Source: Megaustenia siamemsis (lineage: Eukaryota; Mollusca; Gastropoda; Stylommatophora; Ariophantidae). From it: a DNA stretch of 64,000 bases. Below the pieces are notes generated by a model. That model did no database searches. It was given only the letters and a program-made list of their open reading frames with translations, and was not told the DNA's origin. The translations under genes were made by a program, and so were the position numbers. The DNA lies in the NCBI GenBank assembly GCA_032433765.1, contig JAVIAB010000008.1, positions 37,354,491 to 37,418,490 of the forward strand, in the 5' to 3' direction. Below, piece after piece: positions 22,276 to 32,579 of the stretch (position 1 is the stretch's first letter; the number at the start of each line of letters is the position of its first letter).

Positions 22276-22735
22276 AATTTCATATACAATCGATGTCAAA
22301 ATGTTAGGACTATAAATAAAAGGCCACTTGTAGATTATAACGAACATATGTGCTTATGTTTGTGTTTTCAAAATTAAAACTGATGTAAGCAAGTCACGTG
22401 ATTATAAGCCTGTTTTGATCAGTGACGTTAATTCTCGGATCTTTAGTGTCTACATCTGTCTCCTGTTACCACAATCATTGTTGTACATTTACCAAGGTAA
22501 GGATTGGTCTAGATAATCTCATTGTTGACTTGACATATCAGTATTCTAATTAATGTTTCTTCTTTCTGATGTTTATTTTCTATTTTTGTTAACTCATAGA
22601 GCACGTTAAAACATCTTTATTTGCCTTTAAAAGGGCATAATGACATATGAAACCTTCTTTAACATATAATGCTAGAATATACGAATTACTGTTTCAATAA
22701 ATCAAGCGGTCTAGATATCTTGGATCGTGTCATGA
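22276..22735. other. Nothing recognised
   Basis: AT-rich spacer between two minisatellites; no recognised family. Confidence 0.5.
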
Positions 22736-23235
22736 ACGTACGCCCTTAACCTTCAACGTTCTCATCACTGGTGCCCTAGAAATACACCTTTAACCTCCAA
22801 AGTTCTCAACACTGGTGCCCTAGAAATACACCTTTAACCTCCAAAGTTCTCAACACTGGTGCCCTAGAAATACACCTTTAACCTCCAATGTTCTCAACAC
22901 TGGTGCCCTAGAAATACACCTTTAACCTCCAAAGTTCTCAACACTGGTGCCCTAGAAATACGCCTTTAACCTCCAAAGTTCTCAACACTGGTGCCCTAGA
23001 AATACACCTTTAACCTCCAAAGTTCTCAACACTGGTGCCCTAGAAATACGCCTTTAACCTCCAAAGTTCTCAACACTGGTGCCCTAGAAATACACCTTTA
23101 ACCTCCAAAGTTCTCAACACTGGTGCCCTAGAAATACACCTTTAACCTCCAAAGTTCTCAACACTGGTGCCCTAGAAATACACCTTTAACCTCCAAAGTT
23201 CCCATCACTGGTGCCCTAGAAATACGCCTTTAACT
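22736..23235 (+). repeat. Minisatellite, 44-bp unit, about 11 copies
   Basis: Unit includes CACCTTTAACCTCCAAAGTT and CTCAACACTGGTGCCCTAGA. Highly uniform apart from an ACGCC/ACACC alternation. Confidence 0.96.
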
Positions 23236-23251
23236 AACTTCACCTAATCAT

Positions 23252-23505
23252 GAGCCGCGATAGCTCAGTGGTTAGTGAACTGAGCTACAAAGGACAAGAG
23301 GTCGGGTTCGATCCTGATCGACGGGGTCCGGGTTCACCCAGCCTTTAATGGGTATTGGATTTTTTCTGGGAAAGTAACGCGGCACGGGCGTAATACTGAC
23401 CACATTACTCCTAAATTCATGTGCCAAAGGTCTGTAAAAATTATGGTCACTAACACCATATTCCCTATTGGCCACTAGACGTGACGGGGTACTTTACTTT
23501 ACTTC
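23252..23505 (+). mobile_element. SINE-1 copy 6, abutting LINE-E 3' end
   Basis: Plus-strand copy with GAACTGAGCTACAAAGG in place of the usual GAACTGGACTAC. Its TTTACTTTACTT tail runs directly into the CATCATCATCAT end of a reversed LINE-E. No clean target duplication is visible, perhaps because the target was the triplet tail. Confidence 0.88.
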
Positions 23506-24230
23506 ATCATCATCATCATCAAGTACCGGGCCTAGTGGCGTAGGTGATCGTGTCTCTCCACTACTTTCGATCTCGGCAGCTATTTATCATTTCTGTTGTT
23601 GACCTTCTGTCAAACCATTCTCTTAAGCTGTCTGTTATTTTTTCTCTTTGCTTCCCTCTATCTCTTCGTCCCTCAATTTTTCCAGTTGTTACAATATATT
23701 CAAGTTGTTCTTTTCTCATTACATGGCCAAAAATGATGATTGTCTCTTCCTAACATTGGAAATTAGCTCTCTTTTTGCTTTGACCTCTCTCAGAACCTCT
23801 TCATTACTCTTCTTAGCTGTCCATGATATTCTGAACATTCTTCTGTAAAACCATATTTCTACAGCCTCCAGTGATTTTCTTGTCTGTTGTCCTATTGTCC
23901 ATGACCATGACTCGCATCCGTATGTTTAGACTGGGTCTACGTAACATTTAAGAACTCTTTTTTTCTTTCAGAATATATCTCCCCTGATCCGGTGTATCTC
24001 ATTTCACAAAGTCCCAGTAATTGTAAACCCATTCTTTTCATTTCTTGTATGATATTTTCTAGTTTACCCTTCTGCATGAGTGTTCTCACATTCCATGTGC
24101 CTATCTTTAGAGTCTGTTTAATCTTTATTTTGCTTACAGTAGCTTGAAGACGATTGGGTATCAACTGTAGCACATGATATCCCCTACCGAACGAGGGTTT
24201 TCCATGGGAACCCCCCCCCCCTTTTAACGT
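23506..24230 (-). pseudogene. LINE-E with endonuclease start joined to RT tail (internal deletion)
   Basis: Reading the minus strand from 24173, the frame encodes IKIKQTLKIGTWNVRTLMQK then a GLQLLGLCEMRYTGSGE-like block. This is the start of an apurinic-type endonuclease domain, with the metal-binding Asn of TWNVRT. At about 23935 it passes into the post-polymerase tail ([40 protein letters not shown]-like, MIN CRDRK) and the ATG-triplet 3' end. The rest of the endonuclease and the whole polymerase are missing. The copy therefore keeps both ends of a LINE but almost none of its middle. Confidence 0.85.
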
Positions 24231-24540
24231 TGTTGTCGTTATATCTAATGTTGTGGCGATTCATGATTATACAAAGAAATTACGACGGTGGTTTTCTGTT
24301 GCCTTCCATCGGTTTGTTTACAGTTTACTCCGCTAGCCTTTGACTAAAAAGTCTCACCCACAAGGCAGTGGGGTTATTTTACTCCGGGGTACCCTCCCTT
24401 AGCCTTTTACTCTCCCGAGCTTACCTGCAAGGCAGCAGGGCAGCCACAGGTTGTACTGTTTACTGCATACAGTAGCAGGTAAAATTACCCGACCTAACCG
24501 GTGGTTACTTTACCTACTTACTGCCTAACCATTACTACTT
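24231..24540 (-). other. Probable 5' untranslated part of LINE-E
   Basis: Lies immediately upstream of the endonuclease start on the minus strand. It carries GC-richer phrases (GTGGGTGAGACTTTTTAGTC, TACCCCGGAGTAAAATAACC) resembling LINE 5' regions I have seen in this style of element. The boundary is a guess. Confidence 0.4.
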
Positions 24541-24953
24541 CAACCGCCTGCCAAAGACCCTAAGAGCCATAAATATTTTGCGCGAGCTACCGATGAGGAC
24601 CGCATGAAAACATCTCATTTCAACAGCTTATATGTTTAAATAAAATTCTCCATTAGGTTCCATGTTTTGCAGGCATATACGAAAATTCATATTATCAATA
24701 AGCGAAATTGTATAGTCTTGTATTTTTAATAACTATAATTATATACGGAAAAAAAACTACCCGTTCGCAATGTCATTCGCACAACACGTTACATATTTAG
24801 AAACATATTTTTAGTCTATTACGGTAACGCCCATTTTGTTATAAAGCCACGCGCTGTTGACCTTAACCTTCACAAATAGACCCTCACGTGACATGGGGTT
24901 CAATACAAAAGTCGAAGTAATGAACTTATTCCATTGTCAGATATTACATGTGG
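24541..24953. other. Nothing recognised
   Basis: AT-rich, no recognised feature. Confidence 0.5.
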
Positions 24954-24965
24954 TACAGCAACAAT

Positions 24966-25194
24966 TTACTACCACGGACAAGGGGTAGGGTTCGATCCCA
25001 ACCGACGGCTTCCGGGTTCACCCAGCCTTAAATGGGTACCGGATTTTTTTCTGGGAAAGTAAAGCAGCATGGGCGTAATACTGACCACATTACCCCAAAA
25101 ATCATGTGCTGAAGGTCTGTAAAATATAGGGTCACTAACACCATATTTCCCTACACGCCACTTGGCGTGACGGGCCTACTTTACTTTTTTTTTT
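24966..25194 (+). mobile_element. SINE-1 copy 7, 5'-truncated
   Basis: Begins inside the tRNA-like head (…ACTACCACGGACAAGGGG) so the A-box is lost, yet it is framed by a perfect 12-bp duplication TACAGCAACAAT at 24954-24965 and 25195-25206. A 5'-truncated SINE with a target duplication indicates incomplete target-primed reverse transcription. It ends in an 11-T run. Confidence 0.93.
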
Positions 25195-25206
25195 TACAGC
25201 AACAAT

Positions 25207-25640
25207 CTACGTCTTGCAGTGCTAAAACAAGAGCGGTCGTGAGTTCTGGGTCGTTGCACCAGTCTGTTTAAATTGTGCCCCCACCCAACGCTAACCCCAG
25301 GTAGAAGAATAGATGAAGACCACGATTGAACGCAATTGTAAACTATTTATAAACACAATTGTCATGAGAAATTTCCTGTCACAAGCACGGCCCGATATAA
25401 GTTATGATGCTAGAGTTGTTAACACATAACTGTATCATTTAATTTGCTACTTGTGATTTTCTGCCACCCAAGGATACTTTATCTTCAAATGCTGTATGGT
25501 GGGTTTATGTCGGGTAGATTTACGTAAAGTGGGTTTACATCAGGTAGGTTTACGTCGGGTGAGTTTTTTTAATGGAAGAACGTGTGTGATAGGAATACAA
25601 TAGTCGATAGCAAAAGATAAGAGGGATCTGCAGTACAGAA
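25207..25640. other. Mostly unrecognised; four 17-bp repeats
   Basis: Near 25498-25562 there are about four units of GTGGGTTTATGTCGGGTAG type. Otherwise nothing is recognised. Confidence 0.6.
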
Positions 25641-25960
25641 GGGGTAAATGTGATATGGAGTATAGCAATAGAAAGTGTGATATGGATTATAGCAATAGAA
25701 AGTGTGATATGGAGTATAGCAATAGAAAGTGTGATATGGAGTATAGCAATAGAAAGTGTGATATGGAGTATAGCAATAGAAAGTGTGATATGGAGTATAG
25801 CAATAGAAAGTGTGATATGGAGTATAGCGATAGAAAGTGTGATATGGAGTATAGCAATAGTAAGTGTGTGATATGGAGTATAGCAATAGAAAGTGTGATA
25901 TGGAGTATAGCAATAGAAAGTGTGATATACAACATAGCAATAGCAAGTGTGATATAGAGT
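25641..25960 (+). repeat. Minisatellite, 27-bp unit, about 12 copies
   Basis: Unit GATATGGAGTATAGCAATAG plus AAAGTGT. One unit has a 2-bp insertion (GTGTGTGATATGG at 25863), which shifts the open frame. The array ends where a reversed LINE-E begins. Array-like GATGTGATATATAGTACAAC follows LINE-E at about 26255, so LINE-E may have landed within the array. Similar units occur at 27866-28316. Confidence 0.93.
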
Positions 25961-26248
25961 CATCATCCTCATCATCAAGTACCGGGCCTGCTGGCGTAGG
26001 TGATCATGTCTCTCCACAACTTTCGATCTCGGCAGCTATTTATCATTTCTGTTGTTGACCCTCTGCCAAGCCATTCTCTTAAGCTGTCTGTTATTTTTTT
26101 TCTTTACTTCCCTCTATCTCTTCGTCCCTCAATTTTCCCAGTTGTTACAATATATTCCTGTTGTTCTCTTCTCATTACATGGCCAACAAATGATGATTGT
26201 TTCTTCCTAATATTGGAAATTAGCTCTCTTTTTGCTTTGACCTCTCTC
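25961..26248 (-). pseudogene. LINE-E reverse transcriptase C-terminal tail
   Basis: 5'-truncated minus-strand copy ending on the left in CATCATCCTCATCATC. The same protein tail as at 17853-18078 is recognisable ([44 protein letters not shown]). It breaks off just after the EVKAKRE region. Confidence 0.88.
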
Positions 26249-26289
26249 GTCAGAGATGTGATATATAGTACAACATGTTAAATGGCCAT

Positions 26290-27225
26290 CAAACTACAGA
26301 CTTTCATTAATGAGTCCCTACTCTGAATAAAAAATTGGAAAGGTTTGACAAATTTACAAACATAGAACAATGGGAAAGGTTTGACAAAATTACAAACATA
26401 GAACTATGGGAGAGGTTTGACAAAGTTACTAATATAGAACTGTGAGAAAGGTTTCCTAAAGTTGATAACATAAAACTACGGGAAAGGTTTAACAAATTTA
26501 CAAACATAGAACTATGGGAAAGGCTTACAAAGTCATTAATATAGAACTGTGGAAAATGTTTGACAAAGTTGCTAACATAAAACTACGGGAAATGTTTGAC
26601 AAATTTACAAAAATAGAACTATGGAAAAGGTTTGACAAAGTTACTAATATAGAACTGTGGGGACGGTTTGACAAAGTTACTAATATAGAACTGTGGGGAC
26701 GGTTTGACAAAGTTACTAATATAGAACTGTGGGAACGGTTTGACAAAGTTACTAATATTGAACTGTGGGAACGGTTTGACAAAGTTACTAATATAGAACT
26801 GTGGGACGGTTTGACAAAGTTACTAATATAGAACTGTGGGGACGGTTTGACAAAGTTACTAATATAGAACTGTGGGAACGGTTTGACAAAGTTACTAATA
26901 TTGAACTGTGGGAACGGTTTGACAAAGTTACTAATATTGAACTGTAGGAAAGTACCAGGCAATTACCAGTAGGGGAAATAAAAGATACAAGAATGATGAC
27001 GCTTAAAAGGAGGAAACAAACGCTGGTAAATAAAAATGTAAACACTGCACTACATGCTTGGAATCTCCATGAGAGGGAACAAGGATGACGATCTGCAGAA
27101 GAGATGGAAGCTGAGATGAAAATAATGAACATTTGTTTATAATGACACTGAACAAGACGGATTGGGGCAATAGTTGTTGAAGATCTGTGCTCTGTAGAAT
27201 GTTGAAAAGTAAAAGATAATGATGA
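26290..27225 (+). pseudogene. LINE-B reverse transcriptase tail interrupted by an in-frame tandem array
   Basis: The left flank ACAGACTTTCATTAATG matches LINE-B at 56503-56519 (protein IQTFINGCL…). The right flank from about 26947 follows the LINE-B tail seen at 48815-49100 in order: a GTACCAG…AATTACCAGTAG junction, GAATCTCCATGAGAGGGAAC, GAAGCTGAGATGAAAATAAT, GTTGAAGATCTGTGCTCTGT. The normal text between them includes ITNIELWKCTSQ. Here that segment has become about 17 units of 36 bp, each encoding KVTNIELWERFD-like residues. So the array is an amplified piece of the reverse-transcriptase gene. Stops outside the array show the copy is dead. It ends in GATGATGATG. Confidence 0.85.
26337..26946 (+). 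repeat. 36-bp minisatellite inside LINE-B coding sequence
   Basis: Unit AAAGTTACTAATATAGAACT plus GTGGGGACGGTTTGAC, 12 codons long. Left units (26337-26640) are varied (ACAAATTTACAAACATAGAA, GCTAACATAAAACTACGGG). Right units (26640-26946) are nearly identical, giving a polarity of age or homogenisation. Confidence 0.95.
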
Positions 27226-27240
27226 TGATGGGAAGGGGTA

Positions 27241-28316
27241 TAGCTTATAGCAAGAGTCTTTCGTTTCTCTTTTCACTGATACCTAAAAGGTGTCGTTGTT
27301 ATATCATTTGTCGTTCTGGAGCTGCTCGAACTGTCTGAATTAGTGATTTTCCTTTGTTGTTACATGTCCCTGTCATTGCATCTATCCATCTTCTTCTGGG
27401 TCTTCTTCTTGGTCTTTTTCCATGCATTCTTGAGAAGAATACCCTTGATGGTGATTGATGAGGATTCATTCTGACCAGGTGGCCAAACCATTTAAGTTGT
27501 TGTTGTTCTATATATTACTGGCAGGGTTTTGTTCCTACCATTTTTCTTATGGTTACTTTTCTCAAGCATCGCATCTCACAGGTATTGGTCCTTCTTAAAT
27601 GTGATTTAGAAAGTTGGTATGAAAATGCTGTTTATCATTTGTTGTTTAGCTAGCATAGAAATGTTTGCATGTCTTAACAATGGTGAAAGCTGGTATGTGA
27701 CAGTATTTGATTTTTATATTCTCATGTCAATTGCTCTGTCTAGTTTTTCATCTCCTGTGAACATTGTGCCCAAATACTTGAATTCCTCTACTTATTTTAT
27801 TTCTTTATCTTTGATCTTAATGTTTAATGGGTGTCTCAATTTGCTTATTCTCATATCCTATGTTTTTATAGCAAGAGTAATGTGGATATTTATTTAGCGA
27901 GAACAAAGATGATCATGGTATAGAGTATAACAATTAGTGAAGGTGATAAAATATAGAGCAATACAGATTGTAGCAAGATATTTAATGATATAATGTACAG
28001 TAGAGAAAGAGATGTATTTTACAGCAGGAGAAATGAAACTATAGAATATAGCAAGAATAGAAATAATATAGAATATAGCAAGAGTAGAAGTAACAGTATA
28101 TAGCAAGAGTAGAAGTAATAATAGAGTATAGCAAGAGTAGAAGTTATATAGAATATAGCAAGAGTAGAAGTAATAATAGAGTATAGCAAGAGTAGATGTA
28201 ATATAGAATATAGCAAGAGTAGAAGTTATATAGAATATAGCAAGAGAAGAAGTTATATAGAATATAGCAAGAGTAGAAGTTATATAGAATATAGCAAGAG
28301 TAGAAGTAATATTGAA
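27241..28316 (+). repeat. 27-bp minisatellite split by a LINE-C insertion
   Basis: Units of TATAGAATATAGCAAGAGTA plus GAAGTAA type occupy about 27866-28316. A short stub (GTATAGCTTATAGCAAGAGT) lies at 27239-27257, on the other side of the LINE-C insertion at 27258-27865. Left units near 27880-28000 are very decayed. Unit length and spelling resemble the 25641-25960 array (ATATGGAGTATAGCAATAGAAAG), suggesting shared origin. Confidence 0.88.
27258..27865 (-). pseudogene. LINE-C tail inserted in a minisatellite, with target duplication
   Basis: Minus-strand LINE-C fragment. From right to left it encodes LRHPLNIKIKDKEIK, VEEFKYLGTMF, MRI and a QLSPLLRH region, then after an internal deletion KVTIRKMVGTKPCQ, a KWFGHLVRMNPHQSP block and the RRWIDAMT tail, followed by the 3' untranslated end. 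It is flanked by the 13-bp duplication TTATAGCAAGAGT at 27245-27257 and 27866-27878, which is itself minisatellite sequence. About 165 bp of the coding region present at 12840-12930 are missing, where CATCTCACAG joins GTATTGG. Confidence 0.9.
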
Positions 28317-28317
28317 A

Positions 28318-29252
28318 CCAATTGGGAATGTTTCAACAAATAAAACAGGGTGTTAGACAAAGTTGTGTGCTGTCACCAGATTTGTTTAATATTTATAGTG
28401 AGATTATTTTAAGATCCATAAGGGGCATGCCTGGAATAACAATTGGAAGTCATAATATAAATAATCTAAGGTATGCTGATGATACAGTCTTACTCTCTAA
28501 GAGTGAAAATGAGTTACAAGAAATGTTGGACATTATAGTGAAAGAAAGCAAAAATAAAGGACTCAGCCTTAATAGCAAAAAGACAGAGGTAATGGTAACA
28601 GCAAAGAAAAAGACATCACCTCAGTGCAAAATACAGACAAGTGGAACAATATTAAAACAGGTAAATGAATTTAAATATTTGGGAACTTTGTTAACCTCAG
28701 ACGGAAGATGTACAAAAGAGGTGAGATGCAGGATGGCTCAGGCAAAAGCAGCTTTCCAAAAAATGAGGAAGATACTATGCAATCCATATTTGACAATAGA
28801 AACAAGAATAAGAGTTCTTAAATATTATGTAGAGCCAGTCTTAACATATGGATGCGAATCATGGACAATAGGACAACAGACAAGAAAATCACTGGAGTCT
28901 GTAGAAATGTGGTTTTACAGAAGAATGTTGAGAGTACCATGGACAGCTAAGAAGAATAATGAAGATGTTCTGAGAGAGGTCAAAGCAAAAAGAGAGCTAA
29001 TTTCCAATATTAGGAAGAAACAATCATCATTTTTTAGCCATGTAATGCGAAGAGAACAACTGGAATATATTGTAACAACTTGAAAAATTGAGAGACGAAG
29101 AGATAGAGGAAGCAAAGAGAGAAAATACCAGACAGCTTAAGAGAATGGCTTGGCAGAAGGTCAACAACAGAGATGATAAATAGCTGCCGAGATCGAAAGT
29201 TATGGAGAGACATGATCACCTACGCCAGCAGGCCCGGTACTTGATGATGATG
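28318..29252 (+). pseudogene. LINE-E reverse transcriptase, C-terminal two-thirds
   Basis: The longest LINE-E copy. An open frame from 28322 to 29083 encodes the palm and thumb: [18 protein letters not shown], the catalytic [70 protein letters not shown], then [14 protein letters not shown]. There a GGA-to-TGA change stops the frame (relative to 63519). The remaining GRRDRG…STTEMINSCRDRKLW tail is readable but frameshifted. The endonuclease and the first palm motif are absent, so it is 5'-truncated. Ends in GTACTTGATGATGATGATAG. Confidence 0.92.
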
Positions 29253-29405
29253 ATAGTATATAGTATGAGTATAGTATAATGTATGAGCACAGTATACAGT
29301 ATGAGTGTGGTATATGTTATATAGTATGAGTAGAGTATATAGTTTGAGTAGAGTATATAGTAGGAGTATAGTATATGGCATGAGTAGAGTATACAATATG
29401 ATTAG
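29253..29405 (+). repeat. Minisatellite, 18-bp unit, about 8 copies
   Basis: GAGTAGAGTATATAGTAT-like units with variation (AGTATGAGTATAGTATAATG). It starts exactly at the 3' end of LINE-E. Confidence 0.8.
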
Positions 29406-29439
29406 GAAAACTGTCAAATGTATAAAAAAAAAACTAATA

Positions 29440-29868
29440 CTTGCAATCGTAAATCTACTACTCTTGATATTCTTATTGCAAATCTTGTACTCTTGATTAT
29501 CCTTGGTATTACTATTGTAAATCTTCTACTCTTGGTATTACTATTGTAAATCTACTACTCTTGATATTACTATTGTAAATCTACTACTCTTGATATTCCT
29601 ATTGTAAATCTACTACTCTTGATATTGCTATTGTAAATCTACTACTCTTGATATTCCTATTGTAAATTTACTACTCTTGATATTACTATTGTAAATCTAC
29701 TACTCTTAATATTACTATTGTAAATCGACTACTCTTGATATTACTATTGTACATCTATTACTCTTGATATTACTATTGTAAATCTACTACTCTTGATATT
29801 ACTATTGTAAATCTATTACTCTTGATATTACTATTGTAAATCTACTACTCTCGATATTCCTATTATTC
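29440..29868 (+). repeat. Minisatellite, 29-bp unit, about 14 copies
   Basis: Unit ATTACTATTGTAAATCTACT plus ACTCTTGAT, with occasional ATTCCTATTG variants. Confidence 0.95.
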
Positions 29869-30540
29869 AGTACAGAGTCTCTTTATGGAAACAGGAACAT
29901 CGCCACATAGAGCACGTCAGCACACACACATACGCACACATGCACTCACACAAACACACACACGCATGCACGAGCGCACACATACAAATGCACGTACGCA
30001 CGTACGCCATTCCAATAAATAATGCTGAAAGAAATACACCGAAATCTAATCAACATGAAAGTAATTGGAGACAGTTTAGTCTGTCTATTTAAGATAAAAA
30101 TAGATCACGGAAATTCTGCATAAAAGTAAATAAACAAAGAGCTTTGCTTACTGGAACAACAACAAAATAGTATAGACATTGTTTACTTGCTCACGATGGG
30201 TTACGTGAACAAAAGTAGCATAAATAGTTTCAGGTCTGCTGGAAACTGATAGCGTTCAGCAATTTTATTTGAAGCACGCACACACCAGAATGGTAATGAA
30301 ATGAAAACAACAGCAATGTCGGTAACTCTTACAGTGTTCTGTAACATGACGTTGTTGCGATAGAATAAACACTTTACAGGATTGCGGTGTTACATGTTTT
30401 GTGAATAATTTAAACTTGTAAACTTATCATTGACTGTTTAAGCACAACCATCTTTAGTGCTAATAAGGCCAGCGAACAGATAGGAGTCACACAAAGTTTG
30501 TGGCGTTTTCAGTTTTGCGAGCAGGGGCGATTGTGGGTAA
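29869..30540. other. CA-rich microsatellite patch, otherwise unrecognised
   Basis: An ACACACATACGCACACATGC-type patch lies at 29920-30010. The rest shows no known family. Confidence 0.6.
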
Positions 30541-31410
30541 TAGTTATGATTATGGTTATGATTATGGTTATGGTTATGGTTATGGAAGGCCCCGGTGTCA
30601 CTGCAAACGAATCCATAATTCCATAAATCCATAAATCCATAATTCCATAAATCCATAATTCCATAAATCCATAAATCCATAATTCCATAATTCCATAAAT
30701 CCATAATTCCATAAATCCATAAATCCATAATTCCATAATTCAATAAATCCATAAATCCATAATTCCATAAATCCATAAATCCATAATTCCATAAATCCAT
30801 AATTCCATAAATCCATAAATCCATAATTACATAAATCCATAAATCCATAATTCCATAAATCCATAATTCCATAATTCCATAAATCCATAATTCCATAAAT
30901 CCATAATTCCATAATTCCATAATTCAATAAATCCATAAATCCATAAATCCATAATTCCATAATTCCATAAATCCATAATTCCATAATTCCATAAATCCAT
31001 AATTCCATAAATCCATAAATCCATAATTCCATAAATCCATAAATCCATAATTCCATAAATCCATAATTCCATAAATCCATAAATCCATAAATCCATAATT
31101 GCTCAACCGACCGCACCAGTGGAATCATCCGAATTACTATCTCATCTCCCAAACAAAGAAAGGTAAATGTAGACCCCATCATAGCAGTCTCAGCACGTCC
31201 GAAAGACATAAGACGATACCGCGCAGAAAGGGAACACAGCCAACTGTTCCCTGTCACGCGATATCATCATTCATCATAAACCATCGGAATATCGAAACAC
31301 TAACAAAACGGATGAGACACACAGCAACAATTGTGTGCACAGAGCACTTAACTCTGTAGCTTCTGCAACAAGCCGGACTTAGAATATGAGAAAACTGCAA
31401 CAAGGAACAT
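30541..31410 (+). repeat. K dispersed repeat, copy C, with internal array
   Basis: A short GATTATGGTTATGGTTATGG array (30541-30583) leads into the K head (30584-30611, GAAGGCCCCGGTGTCACTGC). K then stops at GCAAACGAAT. A 489-bp array of 8-bp units follows, and K resumes with ATCCATAATTGCTCAACCGA at about 31095 and continues to CTGCAACAAGCCGGACTTAG near 31380. At this point other K copies have AATTAAAATCCATAATTGCT, so the array is an expansion of the CCATAATT phrase native to K. Confidence 0.92.
30612..31100 (+). repeat. (CCATAAAT/CCATAATT)n array within K
   Basis: About 61 units of 8 bp, alternating between CCATAAAT and CCATAATT in irregular higher-order patterns. No stop occurs on the minus strand in several frames, giving long spurious frames rich in Trp, Tyr, Gly and Met. 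Confidence 0.96.
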
Positions 31411-31690
31411 TTTTCAGACATAGCCTCCGATGGTTCCTGCCATATATGACGATCATCATTTTCAGGAGGACGTGAACTTCCGGTCAATATGGTCGACAGG
31501 TGGCAGCAACCATTGAAGGCTATGTTGAAAAAATTGTCTATAGCTCACATAGCTGAAGACGTCACAAGCTTTGGACGATTCCCGGATTTTCCCGTCAGGT
31601 CTCAGTCCTTAGCAAATCTACCCCCCTCCCTTTCTCCCATAACAATAAAAAGCAAACGATGAAAATAAAGGATCGACATGTTTGTGGTAA
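31411..31690. other. Nothing recognised
   Basis: No family recognised between K and the next SINE. Confidence 0.5.
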
Positions 31691-31693
31691 CTA

Positions 31694-31937
31694 GTAATGT
31701 AAAGTGCCCCCGTCACGCCAAGTGGCGTATAGGGAATATGGTGTTAGTGACAATATTTTTTACAGACAATCGGCACATGATTATTGGGGTAATGTGGTCG
31801 GTATTACGTCCGTGCCGCTTTACTTTCCCAGAAAAAAATCCGGTACCCATTTAACTTGGAAGCCGTCAATCAAGATCGAACACGACTTCTTGTTCTTTGT
31901 AGTCCAGTTCACTAACCACTGAGCCAACGCCTCTCCC
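31694..31937 (-). mobile_element. SINE-1 copy 8
   Basis: Minus-strand, with a deletion in the middle of the body (CCCATTTAACTTGGAAGCC lacks the AAGGCTGGGTGAACC part) and an altered head (GAGCCAACGCCTCTCCC). No target duplication found, so probably an older copy. Confidence 0.85.
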
Positions 31938-32417
31938 AAATATTTTCCTATCTTCCTCATTACAATCGGAACATGTTTGGCTGTAGCTATAAACACTAGT
32001 CAGTAGGAGGGGAGATCATCAAAAAGTAACCACTAATTAATTAGTGAATTGTTTTATCTTGGTGCCAGATTCCGTTTTATTTTTATTTTTAGTCTCTTGT
32101 TTTACAGTTCACATGCTTTAAGAGACACACCTTTACCAAAGCGACCAGGGTTGCTTGACTTCATGTTTTTCCTGCAATATTTACGGTTCTTTTTTTTTAT
32201 TACATTTATGGCTTACGTTTTTCTTTTTCCCGTAAACAGATTTCGCAAGTTTTTCTCGCATACACAAAATTAACGGATAACATTTTTAGAATCGCAGAAA
32301 CTTCAATGTGTTATACCATTTTAGTTAATAGCTTATATAGGGCAATCGATTCGCTTAAACAGACAGCTGACTTCATGAGAGAGTCTGGAATCCTACACTG
32401 ATTGAGTCTTGATCGCA

Positions 32418-32418
<1 letters not shown>
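31938..32418. other. Nothing recognised
   Basis: AT-rich, no recognised feature. Confidence 0.5.

Positions 32419-32466
<48 letters not shown>
32419..32466 (+). repeat. (AG)n microsatellite
   Basis: About 24 uninterrupted AG dinucleotides. Confidence 0.98.
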
Positions 32467-32468
<2 letters not shown>

Positions 32469-32579
32469 AATAGCTTAATAAGAACATAAATAGTTTTGAT
32501 ATTGTAGGTTCCAACCTGTAGTTGAGTTACCTGGCCAACACAGCGTAACCTATTACTTCTTGTCTCGTCAGTGTGATTT

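Noticed and set aside
30598..31257. Long minus-strand frames rich in Trp, Tyr, Gly and Met
   Set aside because: Produced by the octamer array within K; the non-array end is K antisense sequence.
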